Source: an uncultured Eubacteriales bacterium
Lineage (GTDB): Bacteria > Bacillota > Clostridia > Oscillospirales > Oscillospiraceae
DNA length: 39,175 nt
Direction: 5' to 3'
Assembly (NCBI GenBank): GCA_949289455.1
Contig: CASEOA010000005.1
Span: forward strand, 1 to 39,175
How positions within the stretch are numbered: position 1 is the first letter of the stretch; each line of letters opens with the position of its first letter. Of this stretch, positions 1-7,325 are shown in pieces. Below the pieces are notes generated by a model. It was not told the origin of the DNA and did no database searches. It was given only the letters and a program-made list of their open reading frames with translations. The position numbers were made by a program, and so were the translations under genes.

Positions 1-1
1 C

Positions 2-667
2 GCCCCCCAGTCCGCCTGCCCCTCCCCCGCCCAGTATATGGAGGCTTTCGACTGCGGCGCGGAGGACATCTACGTGGTCACCCTGTCGGCCATGCTCTCC
101 GGCTCTCACAACGCCGCCGCCCAGGGCCGGGAACTGTTCCTGGAGGACCACCCCGACGCCCATATCCACATTTTCAACTCCTGCTCCGCCTCCTCCGGGG
201 AGGTACTGGTGGCCCTGAAGATCCAGGAGCTGGCCCAGGCGGGCAAGGATTTTAACACGGTTGTCAAGGAGACTTCCCAGTATATCAGCCAGATGAACAC
301 TCTCTTTGTCCTGGAGAACCTGGACAATCTGCGGAAAAACGGTCGGCTCACCCGGACCCAGGCCCTGGTCACCAGCACCCTTCGCATCAAGCTGCTCATG
401 GGCTCCACCCCCGAAGGGGAGATCTGCAAGCGGGGCCAGGCCATGTCCATCAAGCATGCCCTGGTAAAAATGGCCGACCTGATGGCCCAAGACCCACGGC
501 ACGTGGGCAAGCGGCTGTGCGTGGTCCACTGCAACTGCCTGGACCGGGCCTTCCTGCTGAAAGAGCTGGTCCGCAAAAAGTGCAAATTTGCCGAAGTCCT
601 CTTTGGAGAGACCGGCGGCATCTCCACCGTCTACGCCAATGACGGCGGAGTCATTGCGGCCTACTGA
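2..667 (+). CDS. DegV family fatty-acid-binding protein, 5' truncated by window edge
   Basis: Reading in frame from base 2 continues upstream of the first internal ATG (38) with a segment (QSACPSPAQYMEAF) that matches the DegV-family loop 'TSQPSP..(F/Y)', so the gene starts outside the window and 221 residues are visible. DegV/FakB proteins bind a fatty acid and present it to the kinase FakA for membrane lipid synthesis; they are cytosolic. The visible part has the 'LSAMLSGSHNAA' segment typical after the first lipid-contact loop and a conserved 'NLRKNGRLT' segment near the middle (family form LxxLxxGGRI). It is followed directly by a strong terminator. The family call is firm; whether this copy serves FakA cannot be told here. 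Confidence 0.88.
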   Translation, partial: APQSACPSPAQYMEAFDCGAEDIYVVTLSAMLSGSHNAAAQGRELFLEDHPDAHIHIFNSCSASSGEVLVALKIQELAQAGKDFNTVVKETSQYISQMNTLFVLENLDNLRKNGRLTRTQALVTSTLRIKLLMGSTPEGEICKRGQAMSIKHALVKMADLMAQDPRHVGKRLCVVHCNCLDRAFLLKELVRKKCKFAEVLFGETGGISTVYANDGGVIAAY

Positions 668-674
668 AGCCTTC

Positions 675-703
675 CGCCCGGAGCTATGCTCCGGGCGTTT
701 TTT
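675..703 (+). terminator. Rho-independent terminator after the degV-like gene
   Basis: Perfect 10-bp stem (675-684 with 688-697), three-base loop, then six T residues. It lies 8 bases after the stop codon. Confidence 0.92.
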
Positions 704-714
704 CTTGTTTCGCT

Positions 715-744
715 CTGGCACATTCCTGTGAAATTTGATACAAT
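715..744 (+). promoter_or_regulatory. Possible sigma-A promoter
   Basis: CTGGCA at 715-720 and TACAAT at 739-744 with an 18-base spacer. The 11-mer TTGATACAATA at 735-745 recurs at 1016-1026 in the promoter of the next gene. It could drive the small reading frame at 806. The -35 match is weak. Confidence 0.4.
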
Positions 745-805
745 ACAGCTGACACAAACTGAATATTCATCCCTCTCCCTTCGGCCGCAGAAAGGAAGGA
801 TTTGT

Positions 806-969
806 ATGAAACGGAGAACGCTGTCCGGTCTGGAGAGTCCCTACCTGCCCTCTGCCGGCTGCATCGTGGCAGCAGCCTGCTCACCGACCAGGGGATCACG
901 CTGATCAGCGCCATCCCTCAGAGCGAGGCCTACGGCAAACGGTGGAGCATTCAGACTTTGAACCCCTGA
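806..969 (+). pseudogene. Short, probably frameshifted or decayed reading frame
   Basis: An ATG at 806 follows a good ribosome site (AGGAAGG, 793-799) but its frame closes at 904 after 32 codons (MKRRTLSGLESPYLPS...). A different frame that is open across the same stretch runs on to a stop at 967-969 and reads more like protein (TDQGITLISAIPQSEAYGKRW). A single frame change near 840-890 would join them into about 54 residues. No family is recognised. It may be the relic of a gene, or a real micro-ORF with a chance overlap. Apart from this, two promoter-like sites and the terminator, nothing is seen between 668 and 1048. Confidence 0.3.
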
Positions 970-996
970 AATCCCGGAATTTTTCGGGAGAAACCG

Positions 997-1025
997 TTGC
1001 TTTTATCACGGCAAATTGATACAAT
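997..1025 (+). promoter_or_regulatory. Sigma-A promoter of the c-di-GMP operon
   Basis: TTGCTT (997-1002), 17-base spacer, TACAAT (1020-1025). A start site near 1032 would leave a leader of about 17 bases before the ATG at 1049. Confidence 0.65.
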
Positions 1026-1048
1026 AATTTTGTTCTTTTTGGATAGAA

Positions 1049-2305
1049 ATGGCTTCCCCGCGATCCCTGGCAAAAAGAGGTGGTCTCCCCTTGCCGAACC
1101 CCGTTGCTGTATCTGGCGCCATCAATTTACCGGCTATTTTGGTGGCAAACGGCGTGGGCATCTCGCTCATGGTGATTCTCATGTTCAGCGGCCGCAAACG
1201 CATCCGGGCAGTATCCCTGGACAGCAAAATCTTCCACTGGATGTGCCGACTGTGTCTGCTGCTGTGCCTGTTGGAAAGTATTTCCTTCCTGATTGACGGA
1301 AAGCTGTTTCCTGGCGCCAGGTTGTGCATCATCCTGTCCAACGTGGCGATCTATCTTCTGGACACCCTGTTCGTATACCTGTGGCTGTGCTATGTGGACT
1401 ATAAACTCTTTGAGGCGCCCAAGCGGGTGAAGAAGTATTACGCCGTGTGGGCCATCCCCGCCATGGCTGCCTGCCTGATGAGTCTGGCCAATCTGTGCAC
1501 CCCTGTATTCTTTGGCGTCAACGAACAAAACGTCTACTATCGGGCGCCCTACTACCTGCTGGCCTACGCGATCACCTACAGCTATCTTGTCTTTGGAGCA
1601 GTGCTGGCTCTGCGCTACCGGAAACGGGTGGAAAAATACCTGTTCATGCCTGTGATGGTCTTTCTTCTCCCAGTCTTTGTGGGTAGTATGCTCCAGTTTT
1701 TCTTCTATGGCATCGCCCTGGTATGGGTATCCTGCGCTCTGGGCCTCACCTCCCTGTATGTCAGCCTGCAAAATGAGGAATCCTTCCTGGACAGCCTGAC
1801 CAACCTCTACAACCACAGCTATCTGTTCCATTATATGGACTACCTGGCCAAGCAGGCGGAAAAGGGCAAGGTCTGTATGGGGATCATGATGGATGTCAAC
1901 GACTTTAAGGACATCAACGACACCTACGGCCACGCCGAGGGCGACCGGGTGCTCCGTGGGGTAGGCAAGCTGCTGCTGCGGGCGGTGAACCACCGGGGCA
2001 TTGTGGCCCGCTACGGCGGAGATGAGTTTGTTGTCCTTCTGGTGGACACCGACGAACATACCTTCCAGTCCATCCTGTCCGATATCCAGGCCGGCGTGGA
2101 CCAGTACAATGCCGCCCCCCGGCTGGCCATCCACCTGTCCATGGCTGTGGGCTACACCCGTTTTACCTCCGCCGATGTGGACGGCTTCTTCCGGGCCATG
2201 GATCAGAATATGTATGAGAAGAAGCGGCTCTTTTATCAGCAAAAGACGCTGGCAGGCGACAAAGCCGCCTGCTTCCCTGGATCAGAATTGTCCTCCGATT
2301 GTTAA
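1049..2305 (+). CDS. Membrane-bound diguanylate cyclase (GGDEF)
   Basis: 418 residues. The N-terminal half (about 26-235) holds roughly six or seven hydrophobic spans, a multi-pass sensory domain with no family name I can give. The C-terminal GGDEF domain begins at the typical 'DSLTNLYNHSYL' and has an intact YGGDEF at 322-327, so it should condense two GTP to c-di-GMP. The position where an RxxD inhibitory site usually lies (five residues before GGDEF) does not hold one, suggesting no product inhibition. The start at 1049 is chosen because a promoter lies just upstream and no other ATG precedes the first membrane span; its ribosome site (GGAT) is weak. It is the first gene of an operon with a c-di-GMP phosphodiesterase three genes later; the next gene starts 17 bases after its stop. 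Confidence 0.85.
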   Translation: MASPRSLAKRGGLPLPNPVAVSGAINLPAILVANGVGISLMVILMFSGRKRIRAVSLDSKIFHWMCRLCLLLCLLESISFLIDGKLFPGARLCIILSNVAIYLLDTLFVYLWLCYVDYKLFEAPKRVKKYYAVWAIPAMAACLMSLANLCTPVFFGVNEQNVYYRAPYYLLAYAITYSYLVFGAVLALRYRKRVEKYLFMPVMVFLLPVFVGSMLQFFFYGIALVWVSCALGLTSLYVSLQNEESFLDSLTNLYNHSYLFHYMDYLAKQAEKGKVCMGIMMDVNDFKDINDTYGHAEGDRVLRGVGKLLLRAVNHRGIVARYGGDEFVVLLVDTDEHTFQSILSDIQAGVDQYNAAPRLAIHLSMAVGYTRFTSADVDGFFRAMDQNMYEKKRLFYQQKTLAGDKAACFPGSELSSDC

Positions 2306-2322
2306 CAGATTGGAAGCGCATA

Positions 2323-4860
2323 ATGATGAAACAAAAAAAACTGCTCCACGCCCGCGGTACCGCCGGTACCGTTATTAGCATTCTTATGATGGTGTTCGTA
2401 GCAGCACTGCTCCTCTTCAGCGTCATATTGGTACGCACGAAAATGCTGCAAAACGCGCAAAACTTGGGCGATGCCCTGGTGCGGAGCTACGCGGTGGAGG
2501 AGGAACTCAACCTGGAGCACCTCACCAACAACGCCATCCTGGCCAGCCAGTACGTCAGCGAGATCGCCCAGAATGGCGGAGGCACCGATGAAATCCAGGC
2601 GTGGCTCAGCGGCTATTTCCGCAAGCTGAGCAGCACCATCGGAAACGGGGTGGTATACCCCTACGCGGCCATCGGCGGGGAGATTGTGGCGGCCAACCCC
2701 TGGGAGGGGGACGATGACTACCATTACGAAGAAACACAGTGGTATCAGCAGGCCCTGGCGGCCGGCGGCAGCGCCGTCCGGGGCGACGTATACCAGGACG
2801 CCATTACGGGAAATCTGGTCTATACGATCTCCATCGCTCTGGAGCGGCCAGGGGAAGTATTTGCCATGGATGTGTATATCCAGAACAAGAATCTGGAGAA
2901 CATCCGGCGCATTCTGCCGGAAAACTGCTTTTACTACCTGTGCGACAGCGACGGCACCCTGCTCACCTCCATCACGCCCTGGGAAGCTGAGCCTGAGGTA
3001 TTGCAGGACTATGCCAACTACTTGACGGAAAATCTCCGCAACGGTACTCTCACCGCCTATGACGCCACCTTTACCGGGGCGTCCGGCGACCGGCGGGGCG
3101 CTTATGCCCAGGAGCTGAGCAACGGCTGGATGGTCATCCTCACCATCCCCATCAACTCCATCCTCTTAGGCGACCAAAATGTGGTATTCTACCTTATCAG
3201 CGCCATATCCATCTTCCTGTTTGTCACCCTCACCATTCTTATCCTCCGGGATTGGCTGAAAAACCGCCGGATGAAGCGGGCGGACGACACCGCCCACATG
3301 CTGGGCGACTCCTTCTATGCCATCTTCCGGGTCAACTTCCAGGACGGGCAATACGAGGGCATCAAGATCAGTGAAGATCTGGAGGACAGCCTCCCCCCCG
3401 CCGGGGACTATACCCTGGTAATTGACGCCATCTGCGCCATGGTGAAGTCCTCCACCTATCAGGAATTCCAGCAGACCTTCTCCCTGGAAGCCATCCGCCA
3501 GCGGGTGGAACTGGGGGTGGCCGACTTCGGCGGCGATTTCCAGCGAAAATTCGACGGGGTATACCGCTGGGTAAATATCCGCACGCTCTATGACCCGGAG
3601 GTTGCTCCCAACGAGGTGATTCTGTGCTTCCGGGACGTGGACGCCGAGAAGCGGCAGGAGCTGCAGCACACCATCATCCTCCAGGAGGCCCTGGACGCCG
3701 CCAAAAAGGGCACCCGGGCCAAATCCGAATTCTTCAGCCGCATGTCCCACGACATGCGCACTCCCCTCAATGCCATCATCGGCTGCTGCCAGCTGGCCAA
3801 AAAGAGCTACGATCAGAAGGACATGCCCAGTGTGGGCAGCAGCCTGAAAAAGATTGAGTTTGCCGCCGACCAGCTGCTGGAACTCATTAACGACATCCTG
3901 GAACTCTCCCGGTCGGAGGCCGGCCGGAACACTGTAGAGGAACGGCCCTTTGATCTGCGCCAGCTGCTGGACAACACCGTCGCCCTCTTCCAGGTCCGGG
4001 CGTCGGAGGAGAACAAGGTCTTCCAGGCCAATCTGGATCTGGATCAGACCCAGGTAAAGGGCGATCAGAAAAAACTGGGCCAGATCCTGAACAATCTGCT
4101 GTCCAACGCCATCAAATATACCATCCCCGGCGACACCATCCGGCTGGAGGTCAAGCAGTTCTCCTTCCAGAAGTTTAATAAATACCAGATCATTGTGGAG
4201 GATACCGGGGTAGGCATGTCCGAGACCTTCCTGGAGCACCTGTTCGAGCCCTACTCCCGGGAGACTATCTTCTCCCCCCACTCCACCGTGGGCACAGGCT
4301 TGGGCATGTCCATCGTGAAAAGCCTGGTGCAGCAGCTCAGCGGCGAGATCTCGGTTGAGAGCGCCTTGGGCGTGGGCAGCAAGTTCACCGTCACCATCCC
4401 CTTGCTGTCAAACCAGGAGGAGCAGCCTCAGCAGACCACTGCGGACCAGATCCCCTTTGACTGGAACGGCCTGCAAATCCTGGTGGCCGAGGACAATGAT
4501 CTGAACCGGGAGATCATCACCGCGCTGCTGGAGGAATTGGGCGTCCGGGTACTGACCGCCACCGACGGCGTGGATGCGGTGCGGGTATTTGCCGCCACCA
4601 AGCCCTATTCGGTGGACGTAATCCTGATGGATATGCAGATGCCCGAGATGGACGGCTGCCAGGCGGCCACCGCCATCCGGGGCCTGGACCGGGAGGATGC
4701 GGGCTGGGTTCCCATCATCGCCGTCACCGCCAACGCCTTTGCCGAGGATATCGACAGGACCACCAAGGCGGGCATGAACGCCCACGTATCCAAGCCCATC
4801 GACTTTACCGTCCTGGCCCAAACCATCCAGAAATGCGTGGCGGATCGGAACACCCATTGA
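2323..4860 (+). CDS. Hybrid sensor histidine kinase (dCache-like sensor, PAS-like, HisKA, HATPase, REC)
   Basis: 845 residues from the ATG at 2323, which has GGAAG at 2312-2316; a TTG at 2299 overlapping the upstream gene is less likely. Order: membrane span about 15-37, extracellular sensor about 38-285, second span about 287-309, a PAS-like region to about 460, HisKA with the phospho-acceptor His476 in 'MSHDMRTPLNAIIG', HATPase_c with 'NNLLSNAIKYT', 'DTGVGM' and 'GTGLGMSIV', and a C-terminal receiver with acceptor Asp770 in 'LMDMQMPEMDG'. The receiver implies a His-Asp-His-Asp relay, and a free Hpt protein is encoded two genes downstream, followed logically by the HD-GYP regulator as final acceptor. 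The ligand is unknown. Confidence 0.92.
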   Translation: MMKQKKLLHARGTAGTVISILMMVFVAALLLFSVILVRTKMLQNAQNLGDALVRSYAVEEELNLEHLTNNAILASQYVSEIAQNGGGTDEIQAWLSGYFRKLSSTIGNGVVYPYAAIGGEIVAANPWEGDDDYHYEETQWYQQALAAGGSAVRGDVYQDAITGNLVYTISIALERPGEVFAMDVYIQNKNLENIRRILPENCFYYLCDSDGTLLTSITPWEAEPEVLQDYANYLTENLRNGTLTAYDATFTGASGDRRGAYAQELSNGWMVILTIPINSILLGDQNVVFYLISAISIFLFVTLTILILRDWLKNRRMKRADDTAHMLGDSFYAIFRVNFQDGQYEGIKISEDLEDSLPPAGDYTLVIDAICAMVKSSTYQEFQQTFSLEAIRQRVELGVADFGGDFQRKFDGVYRWVNIRTLYDPEVAPNEVILCFRDVDAEKRQELQHTIILQEALDAAKKGTRAKSEFFSRMSHDMRTPLNAIIGCCQLAKKSYDQKDMPSVGSSLKKIEFAADQLLELINDILELSRSEAGRNTVEERPFDLRQLLDNTVALFQVRASEENKVFQANLDLDQTQVKGDQKKLGQILNNLLSNAIKYTIPGDTIRLEVKQFSFQKFNKYQIIVEDTGVGMSETFLEHLFEPYSRETIFSPHSTVGTGLGMSIVKSLVQQLSGEISVESALGVGSKFTVTIPLLSNQEEQPQQTTADQIPFDWNGLQILVAEDNDLNREIITALLEELGVRVLTATDGVDAVRVFAATKPYSVDVILMDMQMPEMDGCQAATAIRGLDREDAGWVPIIAVTANAFAEDIDRTTKAGMNAHVSKPIDFTVLAQTIQKCVADRNTH

Positions 4861-4876
4861 CGCCGGCCTGCCGGCG
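4861..4876 (+). other. Small intercistronic hairpin
   Basis: Six-base GC stem (4861-4866 with 4871-4876) directly after the kinase stop codon, without a T tract. It may tune message stability between kinase and regulator; it is not a terminator. Confidence 0.35.
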
Positions 4877-4899
4877 GTACCATAGAGGGAGGCTTTACA

Positions 4900-5976
4900 T
4901 TGAATGATCCTGCGTGCGAGTCCATCCTTATTGTAGACGACGATGAGATCAACCGTGCCATCCTGTCCAACATCTTTGAGTCGGACTACAAAATCTTGGA
5001 GGCGGAGAACGGTCGTGTTGGACTGGATCTCGTGATCCGCCATCGTGACCGGATCTGTGCCCTGCTGCTGGACGTGGTCATGCCGGAGATGGACGGCATG
5101 GAGGTGCTGCGGCAGATGCACCAGCAGGGCCTGACCCAGGAGATCCCCGTGTTCATGGTCACCGCCGACCCGGGGGCCACCACCATCCGGGACGCCTACC
5201 AGCACGGGGTCATGGATGTCATCAGCAAGCCGGTGGTGCCCTATGTGGTTCGCCGGCGGGTGGAGTCGGTGGTGGAGCTCTTCCGGGCCCGGCGGATGCT
5301 GGGCGCTGAGGTGGAGCGTCAGCGGGACCAGCTCATCCTTCAGACCCAGCAGCTGGCCGAGATGGGGGTAGGCATGGTGGAGGCCCTGGCCACCGCCATC
5401 GAATTCCGCAGCGACGAATCCGGGGAGCACGTGCGGCGCATCCGAGACATCACCACCTACCTGCTGAGCAATTCCCCTCTGGGGGAGGGCCTCACCGAGG
5501 ACGAAATCCAGCTCATCGGGGTGGCCGCCATCACCCACGACGTAGGCAAAATCTCCATCCCCGACGCCATTCTGAATAAAAAGGGCAGACTTACTCCGGA
5601 GGAGTTTGAGATCATGAAAAGCCACACCGTCAAGGGGGCCCAGCTCCTGTCCAGCATCCCCCAGATGCGGGGCCACTCCGCCTACCACTACGCCTACGAT
5701 GTGGCTCTCCACCACCACGAGCGGTGGGACGGCCGAGGCTACCCCGACGGGCTGGTGGGAGATCAGACCCCGATCTGGACTCAGATCGTCTCCCTGGCTG
5801 ACGTATACGACGCACTCATCAGCAAGCGCTGCTACAAGGACCCCTTCCCCACCCATGTGGCCATGGAAATGATCCTGGGCGGCCAATGCGGCGCCTTCAA
5901 CCCCCGGCTGCTGGAGGCTTTTGTCCAGGCCGAGCCAGTGCTGGCCCAACTCTATCAACCCTCACGAGGTGCATGA
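4900..5976 (+). CDS. Response regulator with HD-GYP c-di-GMP phosphodiesterase
   Basis: 358 residues from a TTG start, supported by an ideal ribosome site (AGAGGGAGG) seven bases upstream. Receiver domain about 7-125 with phospho-acceptor Asp58 in 'LLLDVVMPEMDG'; then a coiled linker and an HD-GYP domain with His213-Asp214 in 'THDVGK', the 'HHHERWDG' metal motif, and Gly280-Tyr281-Pro282. All key residues expected for hydrolysis of c-di-GMP to pGpG/GMP are present. Placed between the hybrid kinase and the Hpt gene, it is the likely output of that relay, opposing the cyclase at the head of the operon. The following gene starts three bases after its stop. Confidence 0.93.
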   Translation: MNDPACESILIVDDDEINRAILSNIFESDYKILEAENGRVGLDLVIRHRDRICALLLDVVMPEMDGMEVLRQMHQQGLTQEIPVFMVTADPGATTIRDAYQHGVMDVISKPVVPYVVRRRVESVVELFRARRMLGAEVERQRDQLILQTQQLAEMGVGMVEALATAIEFRSDESGEHVRRIRDITTYLLSNSPLGEGLTEDEIQLIGVAAITHDVGKISIPDAILNKKGRLTPEEFEIMKSHTVKGAQLLSSIPQMRGHSAYHYAYDVALHHHERWDGRGYPDGLVGDQTPIWTQIVSLADVYDALISKRCYKDPFPTHVAMEMILGGQCGAFNPRLLEAFVQAEPVLAQLYQPSRGA

Positions 5977-5979
5977 ACG

Positions 5980-6345
5980 ATGGATGAACGGAAACGGACT
6001 TGCTTGGAAGCGGCCGGCGTCAACGTAGAGGACGTTCTGGCCCGGTTTATGAATAACGAGGCCCTGATGCTGAAATTTCTCCTTCGCTTTCCCCAGGACC
6101 CCAATTTTCAGCTGCTCCAGGAGGCCATGGCCCGGCAGGATCTCCAGGGAGCCTATAACGCCGCCCACACGCTGAAGGGCGTGGCGGGCAACCTGTCCAT
6201 GACCGGCCTGATGGCCGCCGTCAGCACCGTAGTGGAGGACCTGCGGGGAGGCGATATGGCCGCCGCAGCGGACAAGCTGCCCCACCTGGCCCAACAGTAC
6301 CGCCAGACGGTGGAGGCCGTGGAGGCCGCCGCCCAACTCTCCTGA
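5980..6345 (+). CDS. Histidine phosphotransfer (Hpt) protein
   Basis: 121 residues, soluble, mostly helical. The phospho-acceptor is His63 in 'AAHTLKGVAGNL', the classic Hpt signature. Ribosome site GAGGTG lies at the end of the preceding gene, implying translational coupling. Stand-alone Hpt proteins shuttle phosphate from the receiver of a hybrid kinase to the receiver of a response regulator; both partners are the two genes immediately upstream, so the circuit is self-contained. Followed by a strong terminator. Confidence 0.9.
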   Translation: MDERKRTCLEAAGVNVEDVLARFMNNEALMLKFLLRFPQDPNFQLLQEAMARQDLQGAYNAAHTLKGVAGNLSMTGLMAAVSTVVEDLRGGDMAAAADKLPHLAQQYRQTVEAVEAAAQLS

Positions 6346-6381
6346 CCCGCCCAAACCGCCGGAACGATTCCTTCCAATATG

Positions 6382-6420
6382 ATATGTGCCCGCCGTGGAA
6401 TATTCCCGGCGGGCACATAT
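6382..6420. terminator. Bidirectional terminator between convergent operons
   Basis: Perfect 14-bp stem (6382-6395 with 6407-6420), 11-base loop, T-rich run on the plus side (6419-6428). It serves the c-di-GMP operon on the plus strand and probably the phloretin-hydrolase operon on the minus strand. Confidence 0.88.
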
Positions 6421-6427
6421 TTCTTCT

Positions 6428-7231
6428 TTACCAGTTGTCCTTGTTCTCGGCATAGACCTGGGGCAGGATGGCGGCCAGGTGTCCAAACTCCTTCAGGTTG
6501 TGGGCAAACAGCCCCTGGACCACCTCCAGCGGCACCCTCACCCCGTCCGGCACCAGCTTTACCAGCTTGCCGTCCATGAGGCCGTAGCCGATCCAGAACC
6601 GGGAGCGGAGCACAATGCCCCCCTCCCCCTGCCGGACAAAGTGGGTCATGATGGCGGCCACCCCCTGGCCAGGGACGGGACCGTGGCCGTTAGCGCACAT
6701 CATGGTAGCGCAGGCCTCGGTACCCACCTTGGACTCGTCATAGCCCAGCTCATGGGGATAGCGGAAGTTGAGGATTACCTCATCGGGGCCCCCTCCCACA
6801 TCTTCCAGTACATGGTGGGCAGTGCCCCAGGTGCGCTCCCGCATAGGCAGGGACTGGTCCAGGGCTTTGGCCCGGTTCTGCTGCCGGGCGTAGAAGTGGT
6901 CCTCCGGGTCCCAGATCCGGTAGCGCAGATCCTCCAGGCCGTGCCAGGCAAACCACCACTCGAACATTTCGGGGGTGACCCCGGGCATAAAGGTGCGGTT
7001 AGCCAGATAACCGGCGCCGTTGGGCAGGACGCAATAGCCGATCTCACAGGGCAGGTCGCCGGGCAGAAACAGATCGTTGCGGTCCTCAATGTTCAGGGCC
7101 AGGGCGGGGTCCATGGGCCCGCCGGCCAACACCGCCAGCTTCTCCGCCGGGATGGGGGTAATGGGCAGATCATAAAACTTGGCATAGGGCAGAGCCCGCT
7201 CTTCGGCGGTCAGGGGCTTGCGTTCAGGCAT
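6428..7231 (-). CDS. phy: Phloretin hydrolase / 2,4-diacetylphloroglucinol hydrolase (PhlG) family
   Basis: 267 residues. It shows the PhlG/phloretin-hydrolase pattern: 'MPGVTPEMFEWWFAWHG' (about 82-98), 'AHHVLEDVG' (His139/His140), 'YPHELGYD' (Glu161) and a C-terminal His244-x3-Glu248. In P. fluorescens PhlG the zinc is held by two His and two Glu in an equivalent order, so metal binding is expected. The family cleaves a C-C bond between an acyl group and a phloroglucinol ring; phloretin hydrolase gives phloroglucinol plus 3-(4-hydroxyphenyl)propionate. It is the last gene after a flavodoxin-type reductase and an OYE-type reductase, and a chalcone isomerase is encoded 7 kb away, which favours a flavonoid substrate over an antibiotic. 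Ribosome site AAGGAAGGAA. Exact substrate is inferred. Confidence 0.85.
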   Translation of the reverse strand: MPERKPLTAEERALPYAKFYDLPITPIPAEKLAVLAGGPMDPALALNIEDRNDLFLPGDLPCEIGYCVLPNGAGYLANRTFMPGVTPEMFEWWFAWHGLEDLRYRIWDPEDHFYARQQNRAKALDQSLPMRERTWGTAHHVLEDVGGGPDEVILNFRYPHELGYDESKVGTEACATMMCANGHGPVPGQGVAAIMTHFVRQGEGGIVLRSRFWIGYGLMDGKLVKLVPDGVRVPLEVVQGLFAHNLKEFGHLAAILPQVYAENKDNW

Positions 7232-7277
7232 GACGATTCCTTCCTTCCGTTGGGATGAATAAGATTAGAATATGGCT

Positions 7278-7311
7278 TTATCCCTTAAAAGGCAAGCCTT
7301 CCAAGGGATAA
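7278..7311 (-). other. Intercistronic hairpin between fcr-like and phy genes
   Basis: Nine-base arms (7278-7286 with 7303-7311) enclosing a second five-base stem (7289-7293 with 7296-7300). There is only a weak T-rich run after it on the minus strand, so partial termination or mRNA processing that lowers phy relative to the reductase is more likely than full termination. Confidence 0.5.
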
Positions 7312-7325
7312 TGCACACAGGTTCT

